Shown here: in pieces, positions 17,862 through 25,486 of the stretch
Numbering within the stretch: the stretch's first letter is position 1
Layout of the letters: each line of letters opens with the position of its first letter
NCBI RefSeq assembly: GCF_004681185.1
Contig: NZ_SRIF01000002.1
Span: forward strand, 725,994 to 789,993
DNA: 64,000 bases
Source: Haloarcula amylovorans
GTDB taxonomy: Archaea; Halobacteriota; Halobacteria; Halobacteriales; Haloarculaceae
Reading direction: 5' to 3'
Notes under the pieces: generated by a model
The model's database searches: none
Seen by the model: the letters and a program-made list of their open reading frames with translations, nothing else
What the model was told of the DNA's origin: nothing
Program-made: the position numbers and the translations under genes

Positions 17862-17896
17862 TTCTCGCCGGGTGGGAACGGTTCTCGCCGGGTGGG
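17862..17896. repeat. Direct repeat with 20-bp period between halocyanin and nirK promoters
   Basis: TTCTCGCCGGGTGGG occurs at 17862-17876 and again at 17882-17896, exactly 20 bases apart (about two helical turns). A short palindrome GAACGGTTC (17876-17884) sits at the junction. The repeat lies between the two divergent TATA boxes, so it is a good candidate operator for a regulator controlling both genes. Regulator not identified in the window. Confidence 0.7.
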
Positions 17897-17909
17897 GACG
17901 TGCGTCCAG

Positions 17910-17916
17910 TTATATC
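17910..17916 (+). promoter_or_regulatory. TATA box for nirK
   Basis: TTATATC, 40-46 bases upstream of the nirK ATG at 17956, implying a short leader of about 15-20 bases. Confidence 0.55.
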
Positions 17917-17955
17917 GCCTCTCGTGGGGAATCTCAGCCTATCGGAGAGACTAAG

Positions 17956-19047
17956 ATGACGTACACTCCCACTCGACGACGCGTATTGCAGGGTCTGGCT
18001 GTCGGCAGCGCCGGGGCGCTCGCTGGCTGTACGGTCGGCTCGCCCACGAACGACGTACAGGTGTCCCAACCGCTCGACCTCGGCGTCGAGGAAGCGAGTC
18101 TGGACGCCGCGAAGCCCGCCGATGTCGACCGCGTCGCCGCCGACCCGCGGGACATCCCGAAACCCATCACGCGGTCGAAACCGGCCACCGTCCCCGTCGA
18201 ACTGGAGACCCGCGAGGTCGTCGCCGAGATCGAACCCGGCGTCACGTTCACGTACATGACCTTCGACGGGCAGATTCCCGGACCGTTCATCCGGACGCGC
18301 GTTGGTGACACCGTCGACCTGACTATCAGGAACCACGAGAGCAGCACGATGGCCCACAACGTCGACTTCCACGCCTGCCGCGGTCCGGGCGGCGGCGCGG
18401 AGGCGACCACGGTCAACCCCGGCGAGGAGAAGCGCCTGCGCTTTACGGTGACCTACCCCGGCGCGTTCGTCTACCACTGCGCCGTGGCGAATGTGGACTA
18501 TCACATCTCCAGTGGCATGTTCGGCCTCATCCTCGTCGAACCCGAGGACGGGCTTCCGGCCGTCGACCGCGAGTTCTACCTCGGACAGATGGAGGTGTAC
18601 ACGAACGGAAAAGCCGGACAAGAGGGACACCACGAGTTCGATCACACGGGAATGGCTGCCGAGAACCCGACCTACGTCCTCGCCAACGGCGAGAAGTACG
18701 CCATCGGTCCGCAGGGGTACGACGAGATGCGAGTCGGGACCGACGAGACGGTTCGCATCTACTACGCCGTCGGCGGCCCGAACCTCTTCAGCAGTTTCCA
18801 CGCAATCGGGAGCGTCTGGGACGAGGTGTACCCGCAGGGGGCGCTGGCCTCCGAACCGGACCGCTACGTCCAGACCACGCCGGTTCTGCCCGGCAGCGCC
18901 GCCGTCGTCACGTCACACTTCCCCGTGCCCGGCGACTACAAACTGGTTGACCACGCACTCTCGCGGGTCGCGCGGAAGGGCGCGCTTGCGGTCATCCACG
19001 CGGACGGCCCGACCAACGACGCGGTGTTCGACCCGGAGGAGCGATGA
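17956..19047 (+). CDS. nirK: Copper-containing nitrite reductase
   Basis: 363 residues. Reduces nitrite to nitric oxide in denitrification, outside the cytoplasmic membrane. Tat motif TRRRVLQG and lipobox LAGC (Cys25) predict a lipid-anchored exported protein. Copper ligands are in the expected places: type 1 His134 (MAHN), Cys175, His183 and Met188 (YHCAVANVDYHISSGM); type 2 His139 and His174 plus the His in FSSFHAIG; active-site Asp137. ATG 17956 begins right at the Tat signal; the frame upstream lies inside the promoter. Its TGA overlaps the next gene's ATG as ATGA. Confidence 0.96.
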   Translation: MTYTPTRRRVLQGLAVGSAGALAGCTVGSPTNDVQVSQPLDLGVEEASLDAAKPADVDRVAADPRDIPKPITRSKPATVPVELETREVVAEIEPGVTFTYMTFDGQIPGPFIRTRVGDTVDLTIRNHESSTMAHNVDFHACRGPGGGAEATTVNPGEEKRLRFTVTYPGAFVYHCAVANVDYHISSGMFGLILVEPEDGLPAVDREFYLGQMEVYTNGKAGQEGHHEFDHTGMAAENPTYVLANGEKYAIGPQGYDEMRVGTDETVRIYYAVGGPNLFSSFHAIGSVWDEVYPQGALASEPDRYVQTTPVLPGSAAVVTSHFPVPGDYKLVDHALSRVARKGALAVIHADGPTNDAVFDPEER

Positions 19048-19355
19048 GCGAGCACACTCTCTCGGCGGCCGAACCCGTGACCGACCGCGTCCACCACAAC
19101 TCGTGGTCGGCGAACCTAGAGCAACCCGTCCACGAGGAACGACGCGATGCCGTCGTCACCGGGGCTATCCAGGCGGTCGAACACACCGCGCCGGGCTACC
19201 ACGTCAACCTCGTCACGCACGGCGCACACGGCCGACCGGAGTCATATCTCGGGCCGGTGCTCCATGCGAGGTTCGGCGACAGCATCGACTGGACCTACGT
19301 CGACCAGTGTGGCTGTGGCGGGCACGTCCTCCGCGTTCGGGTCGAGGACCGCTGA
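19044..19355 (+). CDS. CGCGG-family putative radical-SAM-modified peptide (RiPP) precursor
   Basis: 103 residues. The diagnostic feature is a CGCGG pentapeptide (89-93) near the C-terminus, preceded by WTYVDQ and followed by HVLRVRVEDR. I recall a haloarchaeal protein family named for this motif and predicted to be modified by a radical SAM/SPASM enzyme; the product and function are unknown. Translation is coupled to nirK by an ATGA overlap (19044-19047), a tight link to denitrification. No radical SAM partner lies nearby; the only such enzyme in the window is the tRNA methylthiotransferase at 42155. Confidence 0.85.
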   Translation: MSEHTLSAAEPVTDRVHHNSWSANLEQPVHEERRDAVVTGAIQAVEHTAPGYHVNLVTHGAHGRPESYLGPVLHARFGDSIDWTYVDQCGCGGHVLRVRVEDR

Positions 19356-19372
19356 GAGCGGGCCGGTCGGTT

Positions 19373-20266
19373 TTAGGGCACGCGCAATCGCACGGTCCAC
19401 AGTGACCGAACGGCGTCCGCGAGGGCCTCTTCGGGGTCGCCGGTGGCGTCGACAGCGCGGGTCACGTCGGCGGTGTCGGCGAACTCGTGGATGACGGAGC
19501 CCTCGCCGACGACGTACAGCGTCTCGGGATCGACTTCTTCGATTGCGGCGCGACAGCGCTCGACGTGGCTTTCTATCTGCTGGTCGCGTAGGCGCTCGAA
19601 GCGAGATTGGGAGAATCCACCCTTCGAGTGCTGGCTCTTGAGATGGGCGTCGAACCCGTGGAAGGCGGTACGTTCGGGGCCGTCGTACTCACCCAATGCG
19701 AACAGGTCTGAACGGACGAGTGCGACGGTGTGGTTTCCGGTGGGCTCGAACCACGACCGGTCCAGTTCGACGTGGTCGTCCCACGAAGCGAACGGTTCCG
19801 GCGGGACGGGAACGGAGAGACAGGCCGACAGCAGGCCCCCGTCGTCGGTCACCGCGAGGCAGGGAGCGGCGCGAGCTACCAGATCGGCGCGCTCGCCGAA
19901 CGCCTCTCGAACGGCCTCGGGCAGGTCGTGTTCGTCGGCGACGTAGGCGGTGAAGACGCCCTCGCGCTCCGTTTCGAGTGATTCGAGGCGGTCTAGCACC
20001 TCGCCGAGACGCTCGCCGCGCAACTGCTCTTCGACGCGAAAGGCCCGGTCCTCGGCGTCGGCTTGCAGTCGCTCGACTCTGTCTTCGAGTTCCGTGATTC
20101 GGTCCTCCAGTCGATTGACCTCTTCTTCGGCCCGTTGCCGTTCTGTCGACGCCTCGGCGCGGCGTTCCGCTTCGGCGTCGAGTTGCCGCTGAAGGTGGCG
20201 CTTCTCCTCTTCTAACTCGTCGATACGCGCCTTCAGCGACGCGCGCCCCAGAACCCGGTCCAGCAT
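19373..20266 (-). CDS. Vms1/Ankzf1-type release factor-like protein
   Basis: 297 residues. A long N-terminal coiled coil (about 10-100) is followed by an eRF1-like domain with KGGFSQSRFERLR (215-227), matching the Vms1/VLRF1 motif whose Gln (here Gln220) is needed to cleave nascent chains from peptidyl-tRNA in ribosome quality control. A Gly/Val-rich YVVGEGSVIHEF segment follows. Haloarchaeal proteins of this class are annotated as Vms1-type peptidyl-tRNA hydrolases; activity here is inference from the motif. Ends convergent to the CGCGG gene, 17 bases apart. Confidence 0.85.
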   Translation of the reverse strand: MLDRVLGRASLKARIDELEEEKRHLQRQLDAEAERRAEASTERQRAEEEVNRLEDRITELEDRVERLQADAEDRAFRVEEQLRGERLGEVLDRLESLETEREGVFTAYVADEHDLPEAVREAFGERADLVARAAPCLAVTDDGGLLSACLSVPVPPEPFASWDDHVELDRSWFEPTGNHTVALVRSDLFALGEYDGPERTAFHGFDAHLKSQHSKGGFSQSRFERLRDQQIESHVERCRAAIEEVDPETLYVVGEGSVIHEFADTADVTRAVDATGDPEEALADAVRSLWTVRLRVP

Positions 20267-20311
20267 CGACTGGACAGCGAAGTGGGACGGGCTTAAAAGT
20301 GGCTGCCGGGA

Positions 20312-20677
20312 CTACACCGCGCTATCGGGCAGCGCCGACGTGGCGTCAGTCACCGACAGCAACTGGGCCGCGTGGTCGGCCTTGGCGAGGAACACTTCGC
20401 TCAGACTGGGCGGGTTCCGGATATTCGCGGAGTCCAGAACGTCCTCGGGAACCGCGAGTGTATCTGCGGGAACCCGTTCGTCGCCCTGAACCGCGAAGTG
20501 CCGCGAGCCGAGTTTCATTACGAGCGGGAGGTCTGTGCGTGTGACGCCCTCGTCCGTGGTGTATAACTGCTCGTTGACGCGCTCGTGCTGGTCCCGACAC
20601 ATCGCGGCCGCGCCGTCGGCGCGCGGCTCGACGTACAGGCGACCGAGGTAGTAGCCGCGGGAGAACTGTTCGAACAT
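20312..20677 (-). CDS. DUF5802 family protein
   Basis: 121 residues from ATG 20677 (MFEQFSRGYYLGRLYVEP). The N-terminus and the RDQHERVNEQLY segment are the conserved core of a small haloarchaeal family I know as DUF5802. Soluble and acidic; function unknown. An upstream GTG/ATG (20710) adds MCVNDKHEVVR, part of the promoter region. Same strand as the Vms1-like gene, 45 bases upstream of it. Confidence 0.85.
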   Translation of the reverse strand: MFEQFSRGYYLGRLYVEPRADGAAAMCRDQHERVNEQLYTTDEGVTRTDLPLVMKLGSRHFAVQGDERVPADTLAVPEDVLDSANIRNPPSLSEVFLAKADHAAQLLSVTDATSALPDSAV

Positions 20678-20817
20678 CCGTACGACCTCATGTTTGTCAT
20701 TCACACACATAAGCTTTCGCCGCCATCCTTTTCCCGTCGTGCAATCTCACCGAACAATCGTGTGGGATGTACCACGGGACCGACAGGGTTTCCGCCCGCC
20801 GGGGTGAGAGAAGGCGT

Positions 20818-21456
20818 ATGAGCAACGAGCGGGGGCCGTTACCGCGCCGCTACGCGCGGTACTATCTGGAGAACACGCCGAGTCTGGTGTGGCTGGTGGT
20901 GCTAAACGCCGTAGCGATACTGGTCGGCGTCCGCTACTACGTCGAGACGATGCCGGAGGTTTCGACGTTCCTCTGGCCGCTATACGCCGATTCACCCGCC
21001 GCGTTGTTCTTGATGACGCTGTCGCTGGTGACCCTCTTGCCGTTCCTCGGCCGGTCACTTGACGACGTGCCGACGAACTTGCCGCTCGCGTACCTCCACA
21101 CCATCGCGCTCGTCTGGCTCGTCAAAATGGGCGTCTGGACGGTGGTTGCGCTCAATCTCGGGTTCGACGTCTACTTCCCCGCGCCGTGGGCGTACTTCGG
21201 CATCATCGTCACGCACGTGGGCTTCGTCGCCGAGGGGCTGTTGGTTCCCCATTACGCTCGGACGACGCGTGGGGCGCTCATCACCGCACTCGCGCTGGCC
21301 CTGTTGAACGATGTCCTCGACTACGGCTTCGGCTATTATCCGCCACTTCGGTACGACCCCGGACTCGTGCTCGTCGGGGCCACCGGTGCGCTGTCGGTTC
21401 TCTCGGTCGTCGCTGCATGGGCTATCATGCCGAGGATGGAGCAGCGCGCTGCTTAA
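20818..21456 (+). CDS. DUF1405 membrane protein
   Basis: 212 residues with six or so hydrophobic segments. The N-terminal YYLENTPSLVWLVVLNAVAI followed by RYYVETMPEVSTFLWPLY is typical of DUF1405 proteins of archaea and bacilli. Function unknown. ATG 20818 (MSNERGPL) preferred; the frame upstream to 20767 overlaps the promoter region shared with the divergent DUF5802 gene. Confidence 0.88.
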   Translation: MSNERGPLPRRYARYYLENTPSLVWLVVLNAVAILVGVRYYVETMPEVSTFLWPLYADSPAALFLMTLSLVTLLPFLGRSLDDVPTNLPLAYLHTIALVWLVKMGVWTVVALNLGFDVYFPAPWAYFGIIVTHVGFVAEGLLVPHYARTTRGALITALALALLNDVLDYGFGYYPPLRYDPGLVLVGATGALSVLSVVAAWAIMPRMEQRAA

Positions 21457-21551
21457 ACACTGTTGGACTATTTCAGGCCGTTTCGACGAGGGTTGAACGA
21501 AGCGAACGAAGGTGTCGGTTTTTATGGTACGTCGGCCTTGGAACAGTATAG

Positions 21552-22769
21552 ATGACTCGACGCCACGGTGTGTTGCTCGTGACCTGCGTCGTCGCCGTCG
21601 CCCTCGTCGGCCTGCCGGCCGTCGCGGCACAGGAGACGGTGACGCCCGACGAGGCCGCGACCAACGGGAGCGGCCCCGGTCTTGGCACACAGCTGACGGT
21701 CTTTCTGCAGTCCAGTTCGGCCGCCGCCGACGGCACGGTCGAAAACGAGATGTGGAAAGCCGGGTTTGAGCGGGCCAACGGGAGTCAGAAGAGCGATCGC
21801 GTGACGAGCCGAACTGGTGCACTCGAACAGCGACTCGACCGGCTGCGGACCAAGAATCAGCGTCTGCAGGCGCGCTACGAGAACGATTCGGTGCCCCGTC
21901 CTGCCTACGTTGCACAGAAGAGCCAACTCGACGCTCGCATCAAGGCGCTACGGGCCGCGGTCAACGATACCGACGAGGCGGCGGCCGAGGCGAACGTCGA
22001 CACCGACCGGATCCAGCGCCTCAAGGAGAACGCCAGCGAGCTATCGGGACCGGAGATTGCTGTCACCGCCCGTGAGGTCGGTGGCGGCCCGCCGGGGAAC
22101 GCAGGTCCGCCGACGGATGCAGGGCCACGAAGCGAAAACGAGACGCGGGGGGGACCGCCGACCGACGTTCGAGAGCGAGCGAACGGAAGCGGTCCACTGA
22201 CGGCCGTTCGAAACCAAGCGAACGAGAGCGCTCCGCCCTCAAGCGCGCAAAATCAATCGAACGCGAACGGTCCACCGACTGACGTCCGAAACCGGACGAA
22301 CGAGAGCGCCCCTCGCTCAAACGTCCAGAACCGGACGAACGGAAGCACACAGGCACAAACTCTCTCGAATCAGTCACATGACGGTCCACCTGTCGATGCG
22401 GAAAACGCGTCTGGCAGGCAAGGACCGCCGTCGGCCGCGAACAGCACGGACGAGACGGAGACGACCGACGCAGACAGTACGGAAACGGTGACGGCCGATA
22501 CTCCTGAAATCGAAACAGCGACGGCCAATACCGAGGAAACCGAAAGGACAACGGCCGCTATCGAAACCGCTACCGTGACCGAATCAGAGCCCGAGGACGG
22601 AAGTACGGACACCGAGGAGTCGACAGAGACCACCGAGAGCGACGATGGGAGCGCCGGTGGTTCGGGAAACGGACAACGCGGTGACGGACAGGGCGGCGAC
22701 AGTAGTAATGGCGACGAAGCAGCATCCGGCAACGGCGGCGCAGAACCGCCCGAGGACCCCGGGAACTGA
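21552..22769 (+). CDS. Secreted protein with sequon-rich repeats and acidic C-terminus
   Basis: 405 residues. Sec-type signal peptide (residues 1-26, LVGLPAVAAQ), then a helical charged region (80-140) resembling the N-terminal domain of haloarchaeal secreted proteins encoded beside ArsR regulators. Residues about 176-300 are imperfect 12-14-residue repeats (GPPTDVRERANGS, GPLTAVRNQANES, GPPTDVRNRTNES and so on), nearly each with an N-x-S/T glycosylation sequon. The C-terminus is Thr/Glu/Ser/Gly-rich low complexity. Probably an N-glycosylated cell-surface or secreted protein. The next gene, 50 bases on, is an ArsR-type regulator. Confidence 0.8.
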   Translation: MTRRHGVLLVTCVVAVALVGLPAVAAQETVTPDEAATNGSGPGLGTQLTVFLQSSSAAADGTVENEMWKAGFERANGSQKSDRVTSRTGALEQRLDRLRTKNQRLQARYENDSVPRPAYVAQKSQLDARIKALRAAVNDTDEAAAEANVDTDRIQRLKENASELSGPEIAVTAREVGGGPPGNAGPPTDAGPRSENETRGGPPTDVRERANGSGPLTAVRNQANESAPPSSAQNQSNANGPPTDVRNRTNESAPRSNVQNRTNGSTQAQTLSNQSHDGPPVDAENASGRQGPPSAANSTDETETTDADSTETVTADTPEIETATANTEETERTTAAIETATVTESEPEDGSTDTEESTETTESDDGSAGGSGNGQRGDGQGGDSSNGDEAASGNGGAEPPEDPGN

Positions 22770-22819
22770 CGGCCGCTGAGAGTCACCCTTTTCTACCGCG
22801 ACCCGCTACCCTCAGGTGA

Positions 22820-23467
22820 ATGGACTCCGCCGAGTTGCTCGACTTGCTGGGGAACGCCAACCGGCGGCGCATCCTCCGCTTGCTCGCACACAAACCCTGT
22901 TACGTAACCGAGATAAGCGAGTACATCGGCGTCAGCCCGAAAGCCGTCATCGACCACCTCCAGAAACTCGAAGACGCCGGCCTCGTCGAGTCTCGCACCG
23001 ACGACCAGCGCCGGAAGTACTTCTCCATCGCCCGGAACCTCCGCCTCGAAGTGCGTGTCTCGCCCTACGAGTTCGGCACGAAAAGCGCCTATCCCGCGAA
23101 CCCGGGACTCGACATCTCCACCTGTCGGCACCTCTCGATCGACGTCAGCGACGAGGACGGCAGCGACCTCCGCGATCTCGCCCACGAACTCGAACGCCTC
23201 GAACAGCTCGAAAACGAACTTTCGCTGGCCCAACGATGGGTGCAAGGGCGCGTAACCAAGATCCGCGATCAGTTCGACGAGAGCGTCGAGGACGACAACG
23301 GCCGACTGTACGCCGAACTGGTGAGTGCGCTCGCTCGCGGCGAGCGTTCGATTCCGCGGCTCTCGCGGGACATCGAGGCCCCGCCTGAACTGGTCGAGGA
23401 GGCACTGCGTCGCCTCGACGGCGAGGGCGTCGTCGAGGAGACGGCCGACGGCTGGCGACTGCGATAG
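22820..23467 (+). CDS. ArsR-type winged-helix regulator
   Basis: 215 residues. N-terminal winged helix (LLGNANRRRILRLLAHKPCY, VTEISEYIGVSPKAVIDHLQ) and a C-terminal half with a second winged-helix-like stretch (GERSIPRLSRDIEAPPELVE). A middle segment contains PANPGLDISTCRHLSIDV. Pairing with the upstream secreted-protein gene recurs in haloarchaea, so it may regulate that gene. Effector unknown. Confidence 0.9.
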   Translation: MDSAELLDLLGNANRRRILRLLAHKPCYVTEISEYIGVSPKAVIDHLQKLEDAGLVESRTDDQRRKYFSIARNLRLEVRVSPYEFGTKSAYPANPGLDISTCRHLSIDVSDEDGSDLRDLAHELERLEQLENELSLAQRWVQGRVTKIRDQFDESVEDDNGRLYAELVSALARGERSIPRLSRDIEAPPELVEEALRRLDGEGVVEETADGWRLR

Positions 23468-23980
23468 CTACTCGATGTCTCGCGTCACGCCGTCTCTGAG
23501 GTCCCGACCGAAGTAGTGACCCACGAGAGCGAGGACCAGACCGACGGCGGCCGCGATGGCGAACAGCCGTCCCATCCCGAGGTCGCCGCCGGCCACTCCC
23601 CTGAGGACGAACTGCGAGAGAAACGACGAGACCGTGACGAGACCGGCAGAGACGCCGCCAGCCAGCGCCGACTCGGCGTAACGGCGCTCGCTGGCGACCA
23701 ATCCGTGGACGAACGCGCCCGCGGGGATGCCGAGGAGCGCCACGAACGGAATCACCGGAACGAGGCTCCCGATGGCTATTCCGCCGCCGATCGCGACGAA
23801 CGCGACCAGCAGCGCCCGCAGCGAGAAGTAGCTCCCACCGCTCTCGGCTTCTTCCTCGGCAGTGTCGGTCTGAAACCCGTCGAGCCGACCGACGTCGACG
23901 CCGGTATCCGTTTGGGTCGCGGCAGCGCTGTCGACGGTCGCCTCGGTCTCGCGGGTTCGCTCCTCCGTGCGCTCTGCCAT
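23468..23980 (-). CDS. Membrane protein (DUF456-like)
   Basis: 170 residues. A hydrophilic acidic N-terminus (1-50) is followed by three or four hydrophobic segments rich in Gly/Ala (VAFVAIGGGIAIGSLVPVIP, GIPAGAFVHGL, LFAIAAAVGLVLALVGHYF). Glycine-rich helices suggest DUF456, but that is tentative. Its stop abuts the convergent ArsR gene with no gap. Confidence 0.65.
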   Translation of the reverse strand: MAERTEERTRETEATVDSAAATQTDTGVDVGRLDGFQTDTAEEEAESGGSYFSLRALLVAFVAIGGGIAIGSLVPVIPFVALLGIPAGAFVHGLVASERRYAESALAGGVSAGLVTVSSFLSQFVLRGVAGGDLGMGRLFAIAAAVGLVLALVGHYFGRDLRDGVTRDIE

Positions 23981-24072
23981 ACCAGTGACTCCACTCGCGG
24001 AACGTATGTCCTTTGTGGGGGCTGTTCCGGCCAGTGACAGCCACGCGCAGTGCGAAGGCCACCGAGACCCCG

Positions 24073-24879
24073 CTACGTCACGCGCGCCCAGAACTGCAGC
24101 GACCGCGGGACCATCGACACTAGGTCCGGCTGAAAGCTATCGACGGGGTTGTCCTCGTACTCGTCCGGGTCGTCCATGTCGGGGTGTTCGAGAACGCGCT
24201 CGACGGTGAATTCCGTCTCGACGAGCGCGTTGTGGAGTTCCCCGACTGTCCGGTCGAAGACGATCATGTCCTCCTCTAAGTCGTGGTCGATGTTGTTGCG
24301 TCTGGGACCGGCGGCGTGATAGCTCCGTTCGAGTTCGTTGGTCTCCGGGTCGAACAGCTCGTAGAACGGATGCGGGACGTCGAAGACGAACAGACCGCCG
24401 TCTCGCAGCACCCGTCGTGCCTCCCGGAAGGCCGCCTCGATGTCTTCGATCATGAAGTACACCCAGCCGGAGTACGCGATATCGAAGGCATCGTCGGCGA
24501 ACGGCGTGTCCGTCACGTCGCCCGCGACGAACTCGGCGTCGACTCCGTATAGGTTCCGCAAGGACCTCGCGTGACGAAGTTGCGCCGTCGAGAAGTCGAG
24601 TCCCACGGCGGTTTCGACCCCCTCGCGGGCGGCACCGACCGTGGCCTGCCCGCCGCCACAGCCCAGTTCGACGAAGTCCGCGCCATCGAGTTCGGGACGC
24701 TCATCCGTGGACCACTCCGAGGAACTGGCGTCGGGAAGCGGGAAGGGGGCCGGCGGGAGTTCCCCCTCCGCTGTGTCGGCGTTCCACATCGCTTGGAACC
24801 CGTCGCTCCAGGCGTCCCAGAGCCGCTGGTTCGCGGCTCCGACGTCGTCTGTATTGTCTTCTCTGGGACGTTCCGTCAT
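24073..24879 (-). CDS. Class I SAM-dependent methyltransferase
   Basis: 268 residues. Motif I VELGCGGGQATVGAA binds S-adenosylmethionine, with downstream motifs VGLDFSTAQLRHAR, DAFDIAYSGWVYFM and LRDGGLFVFDVPHP typical of methyltransferase family 11. Substrate unknown. It faces away from gatD, with a 607-base gap between. Confidence 0.9.
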   Translation of the reverse strand: MTERPREDNTDDVGAANQRLWDAWSDGFQAMWNADTAEGELPPAPFPLPDASSSEWSTDERPELDGADFVELGCGGGQATVGAAREGVETAVGLDFSTAQLRHARSLRNLYGVDAEFVAGDVTDTPFADDAFDIAYSGWVYFMIEDIEAAFREARRVLRDGGLFVFDVPHPFYELFDPETNELERSYHAAGPRRNNIDHDLEEDMIVFDRTVGELHNALVETEFTVERVLEHPDMDDPDEYEDNPVDSFQPDLVSMVPRSLQFWARVT

Positions 24880-25486
24880 GCGGTTCCCTCCGTTTGTGTC
24901 CGAGCGGCAATCGCCCCTCTCTCGTCGGGCTGCTGCTCGGTCGCCTGTGTTGTTGGGTTCTTCGAACGGTGTCGTCGGCTTACGCTAGTTGAATTCATGT
25001 GTTCTCTCTGGCAGTCGCTATCTCTCTCGAGACATTTCGTGAGCGATGCGGGCGGCTGTACCGCTCTCTCGGAGCCGCAGCGGCCGAATCGCGGGCGACG
25101 GGACGAATCACCGGGAAACCGACGTGGCCGGGGTTATCCCTCGGTCGGTGCTTCGGCGTTTCACCACCGCCGTCGCTCGGCCGTTTCGCCGAGCCGATAC
25201 CGCTACGATACGCTGCTGACAGCCTTCGAAAAGCGACCGTCGTCTTCGACGCCCGTCGACACGAGAGGGGTGTGGCTTCGCGCTCTCGTTTGACGGCTTT
25301 CTCCTAAGCAACCATCTACTGAATGATTACTACATGCGGGTATAAAATTTTCCGCTATTTCGTCGGGATAGCGCTACATCGAGGCGGGGACGCTCGATAA
25401 CGGCACGTCCGAGGCCGACTACCGATTGTCGATTTCGCCGGGGTCAAACGAATGGGTTCAAGTCACGCCGGCGGGAAGCCTCGCGC
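24880..25486. other. Long intergenic region between methyltransferase and gatD
   Basis: Open frames on both strands through 25300 are Arg/Ser-rich with no recognisable family, as expected of noncoding GC-rich DNA. A strong TATA-like run lies at 25341-25350. If it serves gatD, the leader would be about 110 bases, long for a haloarchaeon, so a small RNA or short unannotated gene between 25370 and 25486 is conceivable. No tRNA fold was evident. Confidence 0.45.
25341..25350 (+). promoter_or_regulatory. Strong TATA-like element upstream of gatD
   Basis: TATAAAATTT within GC-rich surroundings. It could act on either strand. On the plus strand it would start a transcript near 25372, 115 bases before gatD. 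Confidence 0.45.

Noticed and set aside
24571..25293. A 240-codon plus-strand frame into the intergenic gap
   Set aside because: Composition is Arg/Ser/Pro-rich and acid-poor, unlike haloarchaeal proteins; first part is antisense to the methyltransferase.
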